The notes under the pieces are model-generated. The model was given only the letters and a program-made list of their open reading frames with translations, was not told the DNA's origin and made no database searches. From Hoeflea prorocentri (GTDB lineage: Bacteria; Pseudomonadota; Alphaproteobacteria; Rhizobiales; Rhizobiaceae): a stretch of DNA of 64,000 bases. The position numbers were made by a program, and so were the translations under genes. Where the stretch lies: NCBI RefSeq assembly GCF_027944115.1, contig NZ_JAPJZI010000001.1, forward strand, positions 3,782,001 through 3,846,000. Reading direction: 5' to 3'. This document shows positions 1-6,765 of this stretch, in pieces (position 1 is the first letter of the stretch; each line of letters begins with the position of its first letter).

Positions 1-636
1 CGCGCCGTGTTCTCGGTCCACCCGGAGCCATTCACCGTGGTGGCGCGTGCCGATTCCGGCATCAATTCCATTGATGATCTGAAGGGCAAGCGCGTCAATA
101 TCGGCAATCCGGGTTCCGGTCAGCGCGGCACGATGGAAGTGCTGATGGACAAGATGGGCTGGACCATGGACGACTTCACCCTTGCTTCGGAGCTCAAATC
201 CTCCGAGCAGGCCGCAGCGCTTTGCGACAACAAGGTTGACGCCATCGTCTTCACCGTCGGACATCCCAACGGATCGATCAAGGAAGCCACGACATCGTGT
301 GAATCCAAACTGATCAGCGTCGACAACGATGCCGCCAAGGGCCTCGCCAACGACAATGATTTTTATGCGATGGCAACGATCCCGGGCGGCATGTATGCCG
401 GCACGGATGACGATGTGACCACATTTGGTGTTGGAGCGACCTTTGTGTCATCAAGCAATACTCCGGATGAGGTTGTCTACGAGATCACCAAGGCCGTCTT
501 TGAGAACTTTGACCGGTTCAAAAAGATGCATCCGGCCTTCGCCAATCTCAAAGAAGAAAACATGATCAAAAACAACCTGTCGGCTCCGCTGCATGACGGC
601 GCCGCCAAGTACTACAAGGAACGCGGCTGGATGTAA
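1..636 (+). CDS. TAXI-family TRAP transporter solute-binding protein, 3' part
   Basis: This is the C-terminal part of a periplasmic solute receptor of the TAXI type (TRAP-associated extracytoplasmic immunogenic). The frame is open at the left edge, so the signal peptide and N-terminal lobe lie outside the window. The visible 212 residues include the family's run of 'DLKGKRVNIG' followed by 'GSGQRGT', typical of the ligand-binding hinge, and end in 'YKERGWM', a usual TAXI C-terminus. The protein should deliver a small organic anion or amino acid to the fused permease encoded 81 bases downstream. A perfect hairpin separates the two genes. The substrate cannot be told from sequence. The valine codon GTG at position 7 is internal and is not the start. 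Confidence 0.9.
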   Translation, partial: RAVFSVHPEPFTVVARADSGINSIDDLKGKRVNIGNPGSGQRGTMEVLMDKMGWTMDDFTLASELKSSEQAAALCDNKVDAIVFTVGHPNGSIKEATTSCESKLISVDNDAAKGLANDNDFYAMATIPGGMYAGTDDDVTTFGVGATFVSSSNTPDEVVYEITKAVFENFDRFKKMHPAFANLKEENMIKNNLSAPLHDGAAKYYKERGWM

Positions 637-648
637 TTCCGGCCCGTA

Positions 649-678
649 AGCGGGAGCGGACAATTGTCCGCTCCCGCT
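649..678 (+). terminator. Perfect 30-bp palindrome after the binding-protein gene
   Basis: Two 15-base arms meet without a spacer; the left arm is AGCGGGAGCGGACAA and the right arm is its exact reverse complement. It begins 13 bases after the binding-protein stop and is followed by only a short T run. It probably acts as a partial terminator or mRNA-stabilising hairpin, so that the receptor is made in excess over the membrane subunit. It also contains a TTG at 664 that could be mistaken for the permease start. Confidence 0.7.
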
Positions 679-717
679 TTGCCTTTCGGGGCCAATGTAA
701 AACTCGGGGGATACGAG

Positions 718-3543
718 ATGGCACAGGACGACACGACAACCGGCAAACTCAGTGACGAGGCACTTGAAGACCTGGTTGCCTCAACCGACACCGGCGGACG
801 CAAGCCGACAAACCGGTCGATTGCCCTCTTGATCGCCGGCACGGCTCTCGCCTGGTCGATTTTCCAGGTCTGGATCGCGTCGCCGATCCCCTACACGACC
901 GGTTTCGGGGTCTTTTCCAGCGGCGAGGCGCGGCCCATTCACCTCGCCTTCGCATTGTTCCTGGCATACCTCGCCTACCCGGCCTTCAAGAATTCACCAC
1001 GCAGGACCGTTCCCACGACAGACTGGATCCTGGCGTGTGTCGCAGCCTTCTGTTCGCTCTACCTGTTCTTTTTTGACAGCGAGATCGTAAAGCAGATCTT
1101 CGGAACGCGCCTGTCGGACCGACCCAACAATCCCAACCAGATGGATGTCATCGTCTCGGTTGTCGGCATCATTTTGCTGCTGGAAGCGACCAGGCGGGCG
1201 CTTGGGCCACCGCTGATGATCGTCGCTCTCGTCTTCCTCGGATACACGTTCCTCGGACCCTACGCACCCGGCATTCTGGCCTGGAAGGGTGCAAGCTTCA
1301 ACGCTGTTGCCTATCACCAATGGCTGTCCACCGAAGGCGTTTTCGGCATCGCGCTTGGCGTTTCGACGGACCTGGTGTTCCTGTTCGTTCTGTTCGGCGC
1401 GCTGCTCGACAAGGCCGGAGCCGGAAACTACTTCATCAAGGTCGCCTTCTCGCTCATGGGTCATTTGAGCGGTGGCCCGGCAAAGGCAGCCGTCGTCGCC
1501 TCCGGCATGACCGGGCTGATCTCCGGCTCATCCATCGCCAATGTGGTGACAACCGGCACCTTCACCATCCCAATGATGCGCCGTGTCGGCTTCAGCCCGG
1601 AAAAAGCGGGCGCGGTCGAGGTCGCCTCCTCGGTAAACGGCCAGATCATGCCGCCCGTGATGGGCGCGGCCGCCTTTTTGATGGTTGAATATATCGGCAT
1701 TTCCTATTTCGAGGTGGTCAAACACGCCTTTGTGCCGGCGGTCATTTCCTACATCGCACTCGTCTACATCGTACATCTTGAAGCCAAGAAACTCGGCATG
1801 GCCGGGCTTGACCGCGCGACCAAGCCAAAGCCGCTGAAGTGGGGCCTGATCTCCTTCGGCGTCACCATGGCCATCATTCTCGCCGCAGCAAGCGGCATCT
1901 ACTACCTCTTCCTCGCCTTTGAGGCGCTGAAGGAGGCTGACGACAAGGTGCTTGCGATTGCTGTCGTACTTGGGATCATCTTCACTGTCTTCACCATGCT
2001 CGGCTCACGCCTGAGCGAAGAGCGCCGCATGCAGTTGATCTCCACCGGGGCGATGGTTCTCGGTCTTACGGTGATAAGCGCATTCGGCGTGTTCTACCTT
2101 GTCGAGACCATCGGCAATCTGGCGGGCGATGCAACACCGTGGATCATCGCCGTGCTCCTGGGCATTGCTTATGTGGCGCTGGTTCGCTTCTGCTCAAGCT
2201 TTCCTGAACTGGAGCTCGACGATCCTAACGAGCCGGTCATTCGGCTTCCCGAACCCGGTCCGACGGTCAAATCCGGACTGCATTTCCTTTTGCCGGTCAT
2301 AGTGCTGATCTGGTGCCTGATGGTCGAACGGCTGTCGCCGTCGCTCTCGGCCTTCTGGGCGACCGCGTTCATGATCTTCATCCTGCTCACGCAGCGTCCG
2401 CTCTTCGCCATATTCAGGAATGAAAGCCGTGAGGGGACCTTTGCCCTTGGTTTCAGCGAACTGATCGACGGCATGATTGCCGGCGCCCGCAACATGATCG
2501 GCATCGGCATAGCAACGGCCGCAGCCGGCATCATTGTCGGCGCCGTCTCTCAGACCGGTGTCGGCTCCGTGCTTGCGGCGCTTGTCGAGTTCCTGTCGCA
2601 GGGTCAGATCATGCTGATCCTGATCTTCACGGCGATCCTCAGCCTGATCCTCGGAATGGGCCTGCCGACGACGGCGAACTATATCGTCGTTTCGTCGCTG
2701 CTCGCGCCGGTGATCGTCGCGCTCGGGCAGCAGAACGGTCTGATCGTTCCGCTGATTGCTGTGCATCTCTTCGTCTTCTATTTCGGCATCATGGCGGATG
2801 TGACGCCGCCCGTGGGGCTGGCGTCCTTCGCGGCGGCGGCGGTCTCGGGAGGAGACCCGATCCGGACAGGCTTCGTCGCCTTCTTCTATTCGCTGCGCAC
2901 CGCGCTGCTGCCGTTCCTGTTCATCTTCAACACCGATCTGCTGCTCATTGACGTCACCTGGGCGCAAGGAGTGTTCATCTTCATTGTCGCAACGGCAGCG
3001 ATGCTGATATTCACGGCCGGCTCGCAGGGCTACTTCGTCGCCCGCTCGCGGATTTGGGAATCCATCGCACTTCTGCTGATTGCCTTTACGCTTTTCCGTC
3101 CGGGCTTCTGGATGGACTATGTCTCGCCACCCTTTGAGAGCGTCAATCCGACGGAAATCGCCACGGTCATGGGTGAGGCTGAACCGGGCTCGCAGTTGCG
3201 CACCATCGTGCAAGGGCTCGATGATGTCGGCGACCCGATCACACTAACCATGGTGATCGATGTCGGCGACGAGCCAACGGGCGAAGAACGACTTGAGGCG
3301 TTCGGACTTGAAGTTCTCGACGATGGCGGCAAGCTGCTTGTCGACAACGCGATCTTCGATTCCAAGGCGCAGGCCGCAGGCTTTGATTTCGACCAGGAAA
3401 TCAGCCAGCTTCTGGTGCCTACACCGCAACCCAGCAAATATCTGTTCTACATACCGGCACTTGCCCTTCTGGCGCTGATCTTCCTGCTGCAACGGCGCCG
3501 CAACGATGCGGCAGGTCCTGAACCGGTCGAACAGGGAGCATAG
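718..3543 (+). CDS. TRAP transporter fused 4TM/12TM permease (TAXI type, DUF3394 C-terminus)
   Basis: This 941-residue inner-membrane protein fuses the small (DctQ-like) and large (DctM-like) TRAP subunits and would carry the cargo of the upstream TAXI receptor using an ion gradient. The first 110 or so residues are polar and then enter several hydrophobic helices. The DctM part shows 'GSSIANVVTTGTFTIPMM' and, later, 'GMGLPTTANYIV' and 'TPPVGLASF', all conserved in the transport domain. The last 170 residues resemble the DUF3394 tail seen on these fusions. I start it at ATG 718, which has a GGGGGA ribosome site; the longer frame from TTG 664 would begin inside the upstream hairpin. The gene is 2 bases from the stress-protein gene that follows. 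Confidence 0.93.
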   Translation: MAQDDTTTGKLSDEALEDLVASTDTGGRKPTNRSIALLIAGTALAWSIFQVWIASPIPYTTGFGVFSSGEARPIHLAFALFLAYLAYPAFKNSPRRTVPTTDWILACVAAFCSLYLFFFDSEIVKQIFGTRLSDRPNNPNQMDVIVSVVGIILLLEATRRALGPPLMIVALVFLGYTFLGPYAPGILAWKGASFNAVAYHQWLSTEGVFGIALGVSTDLVFLFVLFGALLDKAGAGNYFIKVAFSLMGHLSGGPAKAAVVASGMTGLISGSSIANVVTTGTFTIPMMRRVGFSPEKAGAVEVASSVNGQIMPPVMGAAAFLMVEYIGISYFEVVKHAFVPAVISYIALVYIVHLEAKKLGMAGLDRATKPKPLKWGLISFGVTMAIILAAASGIYYLFLAFEALKEADDKVLAIAVVLGIIFTVFTMLGSRLSEERRMQLISTGAMVLGLTVISAFGVFYLVETIGNLAGDATPWIIAVLLGIAYVALVRFCSSFPELELDDPNEPVIRLPEPGPTVKSGLHFLLPVIVLIWCLMVERLSPSLSAFWATAFMIFILLTQRPLFAIFRNESREGTFALGFSELIDGMIAGARNMIGIGIATAAAGIIVGAVSQTGVGSVLAALVEFLSQGQIMLILIFTAILSLILGMGLPTTANYIVVSSLLAPVIVALGQQNGLIVPLIAVHLFVFYFGIMADVTPPVGLASFAAAAVSGGDPIRTGFVAFFYSLRTALLPFLFIFNTDLLLIDVTWAQGVFIFIVATAAMLIFTAGSQGYFVARSRIWESIALLLIAFTLFRPGFWMDYVSPPFESVNPTEIATVMGEAEPGSQLRTIVQGLDDVGDPITLTMVIDVGDEPTGEERLEAFGLEVLDDGGKLLVDNAIFDSKAQAAGFDFDQEISQLLVPTPQPSKYLFYIPALALLALIFLLQRRRNDAAGPEPVEQGA

Positions 3544-3545
3544 TC

Positions 3546-3986
3546 ATGTCATCGACAAATATATTCAAACGCGTGCTGGCAACCATCGACCTCGGCGACG
3601 AGGTCTCCTCGGTCAAGGTGGTGGAAGCGGCGCTCGAGGTCATGGTGGCTGAAGATACGCTGTTTGCCGTTTGTGTCGTGCCCGATTACGGGCGCAGCAT
3701 TGTCGGCACATTCTTTCCGGCCGATCACGAAAAACAGTTGATCGAGCATGCAACGGAAGAACTGCACGCCTTCACGGCCAAACATGTTCCAAAAGGCACG
3801 CGCGTGCAGCACGTCATCGCCCATGGCAGCATCTATGAGGAGATCATGGCGGCGGCCGATCAATGTGAAGCCGATCTGATCGTCGTCGGCTCACACCGGC
3901 CGGCCCTGAAGGATTATCTCCTTGGCCCCAACGCATCGCGCGTCGTACGGCACGCAAAGCAATCCGTACTGGTGGTGCGTCACTAA
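3546..3986 (+). CDS. Universal stress protein (UspA fold) linked to TRAP transporter
   Basis: This 146-residue cytosolic protein has the Usp Rossmann-like fold, recognised from 'LIVVGSH' near residue 110 and the terminal 'VVRHAKQSVLVVRH'. Usp proteins encoded with TRAP operons, such as TeaD of the ectoine transporter, bind nucleotide and modulate uptake, so a regulatory role for this transporter is likely. The usual ATP-loop pattern G-x2-G-x9-G-S/T is altered: the second glycine is Arg and the Ser/Thr after the last glycine is Pro, so nucleotide binding is uncertain. It starts 2 bases after the permease stop, which implies co-transcription and coupled translation. A decayed homologue of its last third lies at 9458-9556. 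Confidence 0.9.
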   Translation: MSSTNIFKRVLATIDLGDEVSSVKVVEAALEVMVAEDTLFAVCVVPDYGRSIVGTFFPADHEKQLIEHATEELHAFTAKHVPKGTRVQHVIAHGSIYEEIMAAADQCEADLIVVGSHRPALKDYLLGPNASRVVRHAKQSVLVVRH

Positions 3987-4008
3987 CGTGTGCTACGGCC
4001 AAGCTTGA

Positions 4009-4043
4009 CCCCGCCGCCCCATGCGCCTGGACGGCGGGGTTTT
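4009..4043 (+). terminator. Rho-independent terminator of the TRAP-Usp operon
   Basis: The stem CCCCGCCG pairs with CGGCGGGG across a 15-base loop and is followed by TTTT. It lies 22 bases after the Usp stop. Confidence 0.8.
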
Positions 4044-4128
4044 CCATTGGTCGGCTTGCCGGCTATCAAGGTACCCGCACATAATATCGGGACAACCTAA
4101 ACCGATTCAAAAATGACAACTCGGATGT

Positions 4129-4250
4129 GCCCGGCTTTGAAATACTGGGGCCAAGTTAGGTCGATACTTTCGTATTCATTTCCAATTAGGACAGAGAAAA
4201 TAGACGCCACTTGATACTCCCATGTGCGGTTTCGGCTGCAAGAGGCATGG
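4129..4250 (+). pseudogene. Decayed 5' end of a thioredoxin-like gene (scar)
   Basis: This stretch in the 387-base gap between the Usp gene and the DUF2235 gene aligns by eye with 12009-12123, the promoter-proximal leader and first codons of the thioredoxin-like gene. The best-conserved block is CTTGATACTCCCAT, shared exactly. The start codon position reads ACG (4204) instead of ATG, after which the frame gives P-L-D-T-P-M-C-G-F-G-C against L-L-D-T-P-I-C-D-F-G-W in the intact gene. Similarity fades near 4250. I read it as the remnant of a paralogue or horizontally acquired homologue. Nothing else is evident from 4251 to 4373. Confidence 0.6.
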
Positions 4251-4373
4251 TCTGGCATTATGTCTTAAAAAGGCATGGGGTACAGCTTTGCGAAATCCCC
4301 TGGTCCGACAATTAACAGGGGCATGGGAACGTTTTGGGTTTGTTAGTCGCGAACCCGTCCAAGGAGAGAGAAG

Positions 4374-5573
4374 CTAAATATCTTCAGGAAACCCATACTC
4401 TGCTGGGTCCAAACCGAAGCTTCGGATAAACTCCTCCCAGTCATGCTTGTGCTTCCTCGCGATCTCCACGATCTGCCTAGGCCGATAGCGTTGCGTCATC
4501 TCAGTATGATCTGAAGGATCGCTGCACAGACGCTTGATAACAGAGGGATCGATCGAGAGTTTCGCAGATTCCGGATAACCGTCTATTTTTCTGAAACCTT
4601 TTCCGCGCTTTAACCGAAGCAATTCAATAGCCTTGTACGTCAATGTGTGGGTGTCACCTATTTCATCCTGCACATACTGCCGGTACTTGGCGAGGAACTT
4701 CTCATCGACTGCCAACCCAAGCGTTTTTGCACCGTCAACAATCCAATGAAGTGCCACATTGGCCATGCCGTCATCCCCATAACTGCCACCGACATTTCCA
4801 TGCGCTCCGGCAAACCAACGTTGCTCGAGGGACTGACCTTTTACGCTGTCCCGCCAGACTTCCGGGCGGAAATCGTATCGTTTTTCATCGATTGCCAGCC
4901 CCTGGCGAACATTCAAAACGCAGTCGGCGGGTATTTCACGGACATGAAACGATTTTTCTGAGACAGACGTTTCACCGGTCGCCCGAAATCGAGATCCCAG
5001 AGCCATCACCGTATCCCACACACCAAGATAGGTGACTTTAATGGGTGTTATTCTCTCGGCAGGTGCTTCCCCGCGAGAATTCACAATGTCCAGCGGACTG
5101 CCACCGCCGCCATTTTCAAGATAATGACGAAAAAAAATGGGAATATAGTAGGCGTCGTCTTTTGCAGGCACACCACCCAACCAGGAAATGAAATTTGTCA
5201 GTCCCCGCGCTTGTGCGGCGCCCCGGCTGAAGCCGAAAATATAGATCTGGTCACCATCGGAATAATTATTGGAAATGAAGGTTGTCGCCTGCTCGATATT
5301 TGCCTCGAAGCCTGCCCCCCAACCGCCGCCGAGCTTGCTATCCGCAAAATTAAGCAGCTTGTTGCTTAAGCCCGGGTAGAGCCCCTGAGCACCGACACCA
5401 GAGTCGTAGTAGGTGATCTGCCGAGTTCCGCCTCGACTATCATGCGGCAAAACTGCGCGCGCCAGTTTCAAAGGGTTCGTCGGTTTTAGAACCGTGGTTT
5501 TGTCGTCTCGTTCGCGAACATTAAATGAACTGTTCCATGTTCCGTCGAGGCAAAGGATCAGTCGATCGGCCAA
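4374..5573 (-). CDS. DUF2235 alpha/beta hydrolase (T6SS Tle1-like phospholipase fold)
   Basis: This 399-residue protein has the DUF2235 catalytic domain, the fold used by type VI lipase effectors of the Tle1 class. Visible marks are the N-terminal strand 'ILCLDGTWN' (residues 6-14), the nucleophile elbow G-F-S-R-G with Ser116, an Asp at 187 in 'GVWDTV', and His258 in 'FAGAHGNVGGSY', giving a plausible Ser-Asp-His triad. No signal peptide or membrane segment is seen, so it probably acts in the cytosol on lipid or another ester. It is the last gene of a three-gene operon, 20 bases after the MBL gene. Base composition is visibly lower in GC than the TRAP genes. It lacks obvious T6SS neighbours such as VgrG or an immunity lipoprotein. 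Confidence 0.85.
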   Translation of the reverse strand: MADRLILCLDGTWNSSFNVRERDDKTTVLKPTNPLKLARAVLPHDSRGGTRQITYYDSGVGAQGLYPGLSNKLLNFADSKLGGGWGAGFEANIEQATTFISNNYSDGDQIYIFGFSRGAAQARGLTNFISWLGGVPAKDDAYYIPIFFRHYLENGGGGSPLDIVNSRGEAPAERITPIKVTYLGVWDTVMALGSRFRATGETSVSEKSFHVREIPADCVLNVRQGLAIDEKRYDFRPEVWRDSVKGQSLEQRWFAGAHGNVGGSYGDDGMANVALHWIVDGAKTLGLAVDEKFLAKYRQYVQDEIGDTHTLTYKAIELLRLKRGKGFRKIDGYPESAKLSIDPSVIKRLCSDPSDHTEMTQRYRPRQIVEIARKHKHDWEEFIRSFGLDPAEYGFPEDI

Positions 5574-5593
5574 AGTCTCCTCCTTGAAAGCAG

Positions 5594-6754
5594 CTAAACA
5601 ATTATATCTATGTGCTTTTCACCTTCGGCTGGAAAACGCAGAACGGCTCTACGCTCCGGCGTCGAGAGCACATCATCCAATGCCGCAATCAATCCCTTTT
5701 TCTTAAACTCCTTGTGGGATCTGAGGTCATCCGGGCCATAGGTCATGTGAACCGTATAGTCCAGGTTCGGGCGCGCCTCGAAGAGCATTTTCAGGGTTTC
5801 CGGTTCCGGGTTCCCGTGTTTGCCGTCGCCACAAAACACATAGTGGTCCGCGGTAACGCGTTCAAAGAATTCCGGCGTTACGTTTCTTTTGCTCCCGTGG
5901 TGAGGATTTTTAAGTATGTCGAAGTGGACTGAACCGCCAGGAGCCAGACGCCCGGTCTCTTCCAGCCATTCCATGATCATTTTCCCACGCGCGTCCCCGG
6001 TCAGCAACGCAGTTTTACCGCCAGCCTCCGCAAAAACCACTATGGATGCGAGGTTTGATACCGATGTGTCCATGCTATGCGCTGCAGTTTCTGCGTCGGC
6101 TTCCTTCTTGAGAATCTTATTCAGGTCCTTTGCCCATTTTTTTTTCAAGTCATCGATTTGCTCCTGCGACGGACCGATCACATCAAGACTGAGCGCCCCA
6201 CATTTCCAGGGGCTTGCGGCATTACCCAGGAGCGCCAGACGATTCTTGAACCGCTGATTGACATCTATATTGAGCGCCTTGAGATCCAGCCTGAGCTGTC
6301 GTCCCTGCCCAACACTCGAGAGAACCAGCTTGGAATCACATGGATCGAAATCGCCGAAATCCAACTCGTCCAGAGCACTGGCAAGAGACGCTGCATCTGC
6401 CCGCGAAGCGGCGACGCCGGCTCCGGTGATCTTTGCTATCGTATCTGGAAAACCGTTGCACCATGCCCTGCGGATATGGACGACTGGATCGCGCTCTTCG
6501 TCGCGGGCTTCAATCAGCTCATCGGTGAGATCCAGAATGCCGTCAATGTGGTCCGCATCGATATGGCTGACCATCAGCAGATCGATTAACGGCGGTTCAT
6601 CGCCGTTTTTCGGCAGCGCTTCAAGCTGGTCCCGCAGGAAACGCTGGTAAACGCCAGATGGACCACCATCGACCAGAACCGTAGCGTCTTCGGCGAAAAG
6701 CAGCAGGCAATCTCCGTGCTTTGCCCTGATGGCACGCAATGTCAGGTCCGTCAT
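5594..6754 (-). CDS. ComEC/Rec2-like metallo-beta-lactamase-fold hydrolase
   Basis: This 386-residue soluble protein has a metallo-beta-lactamase fold. The metal motif is 'SHIDADH' (His64, Asp66, Asp68, His69), the H-x-D-x-D-H form found in the nuclease-like domain of ComEC. Further on are 'LLTGDA', which supplies the bridging Asp, and 'NPHHGS', another expected ligand region. There are no transmembrane helices, so this is the stand-alone soluble type and not a DNA-uptake channel. The usual reaction of such proteins is hydrolysis of phosphodiesters or esters, but the substrate here is unknown. It lies 11 bases after the protease gene and 20 bases before the DUF2235 gene, so the three are almost certainly one transcript. 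Confidence 0.85.
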   Translation of the reverse strand: MTDLTLRAIRAKHGDCLLLFAEDATVLVDGGPSGVYQRFLRDQLEALPKNGDEPPLIDLLMVSHIDADHIDGILDLTDELIEARDEERDPVVHIRRAWCNGFPDTIAKITGAGVAASRADAASLASALDELDFGDFDPCDSKLVLSSVGQGRQLRLDLKALNIDVNQRFKNRLALLGNAASPWKCGALSLDVIGPSQEQIDDLKKKWAKDLNKILKKEADAETAAHSMDTSVSNLASIVVFAEAGGKTALLTGDARGKMIMEWLEETGRLAPGGSVHFDILKNPHHGSKRNVTPEFFERVTADHYVFCGDGKHGNPEPETLKMLFEARPNLDYTVHMTYGPDDLRSHKEFKKKGLIAALDDVLSTPERRAVLRFPAEGEKHIDIIV

Positions 6755-6765
6755 ATTGGTCCCTC

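Noticed and set aside
664-717. TTG at 664 as start of the TRAP permease
   Set aside because: It is inside the perfect palindrome and lacks a ribosome site, whereas ATG 718 follows GGGGGA.
2194-3213. 339-residue minus-strand frame
   Set aside because: It is antisense to the TRAP permease; very rich in Arg, Asp and Gln with no fold features.
4374-5573. Type VI secretion effector module
   Set aside because: The DUF2235 fold matches Tle1-type lipases, but no VgrG, PAAR, Hcp or immunity gene is nearby and the partners are a protease and an MBL protein.
5594-6754. DNA-uptake protein ComEC
   Set aside because: Only the soluble MBL part is present; the competence membrane domain is missing.
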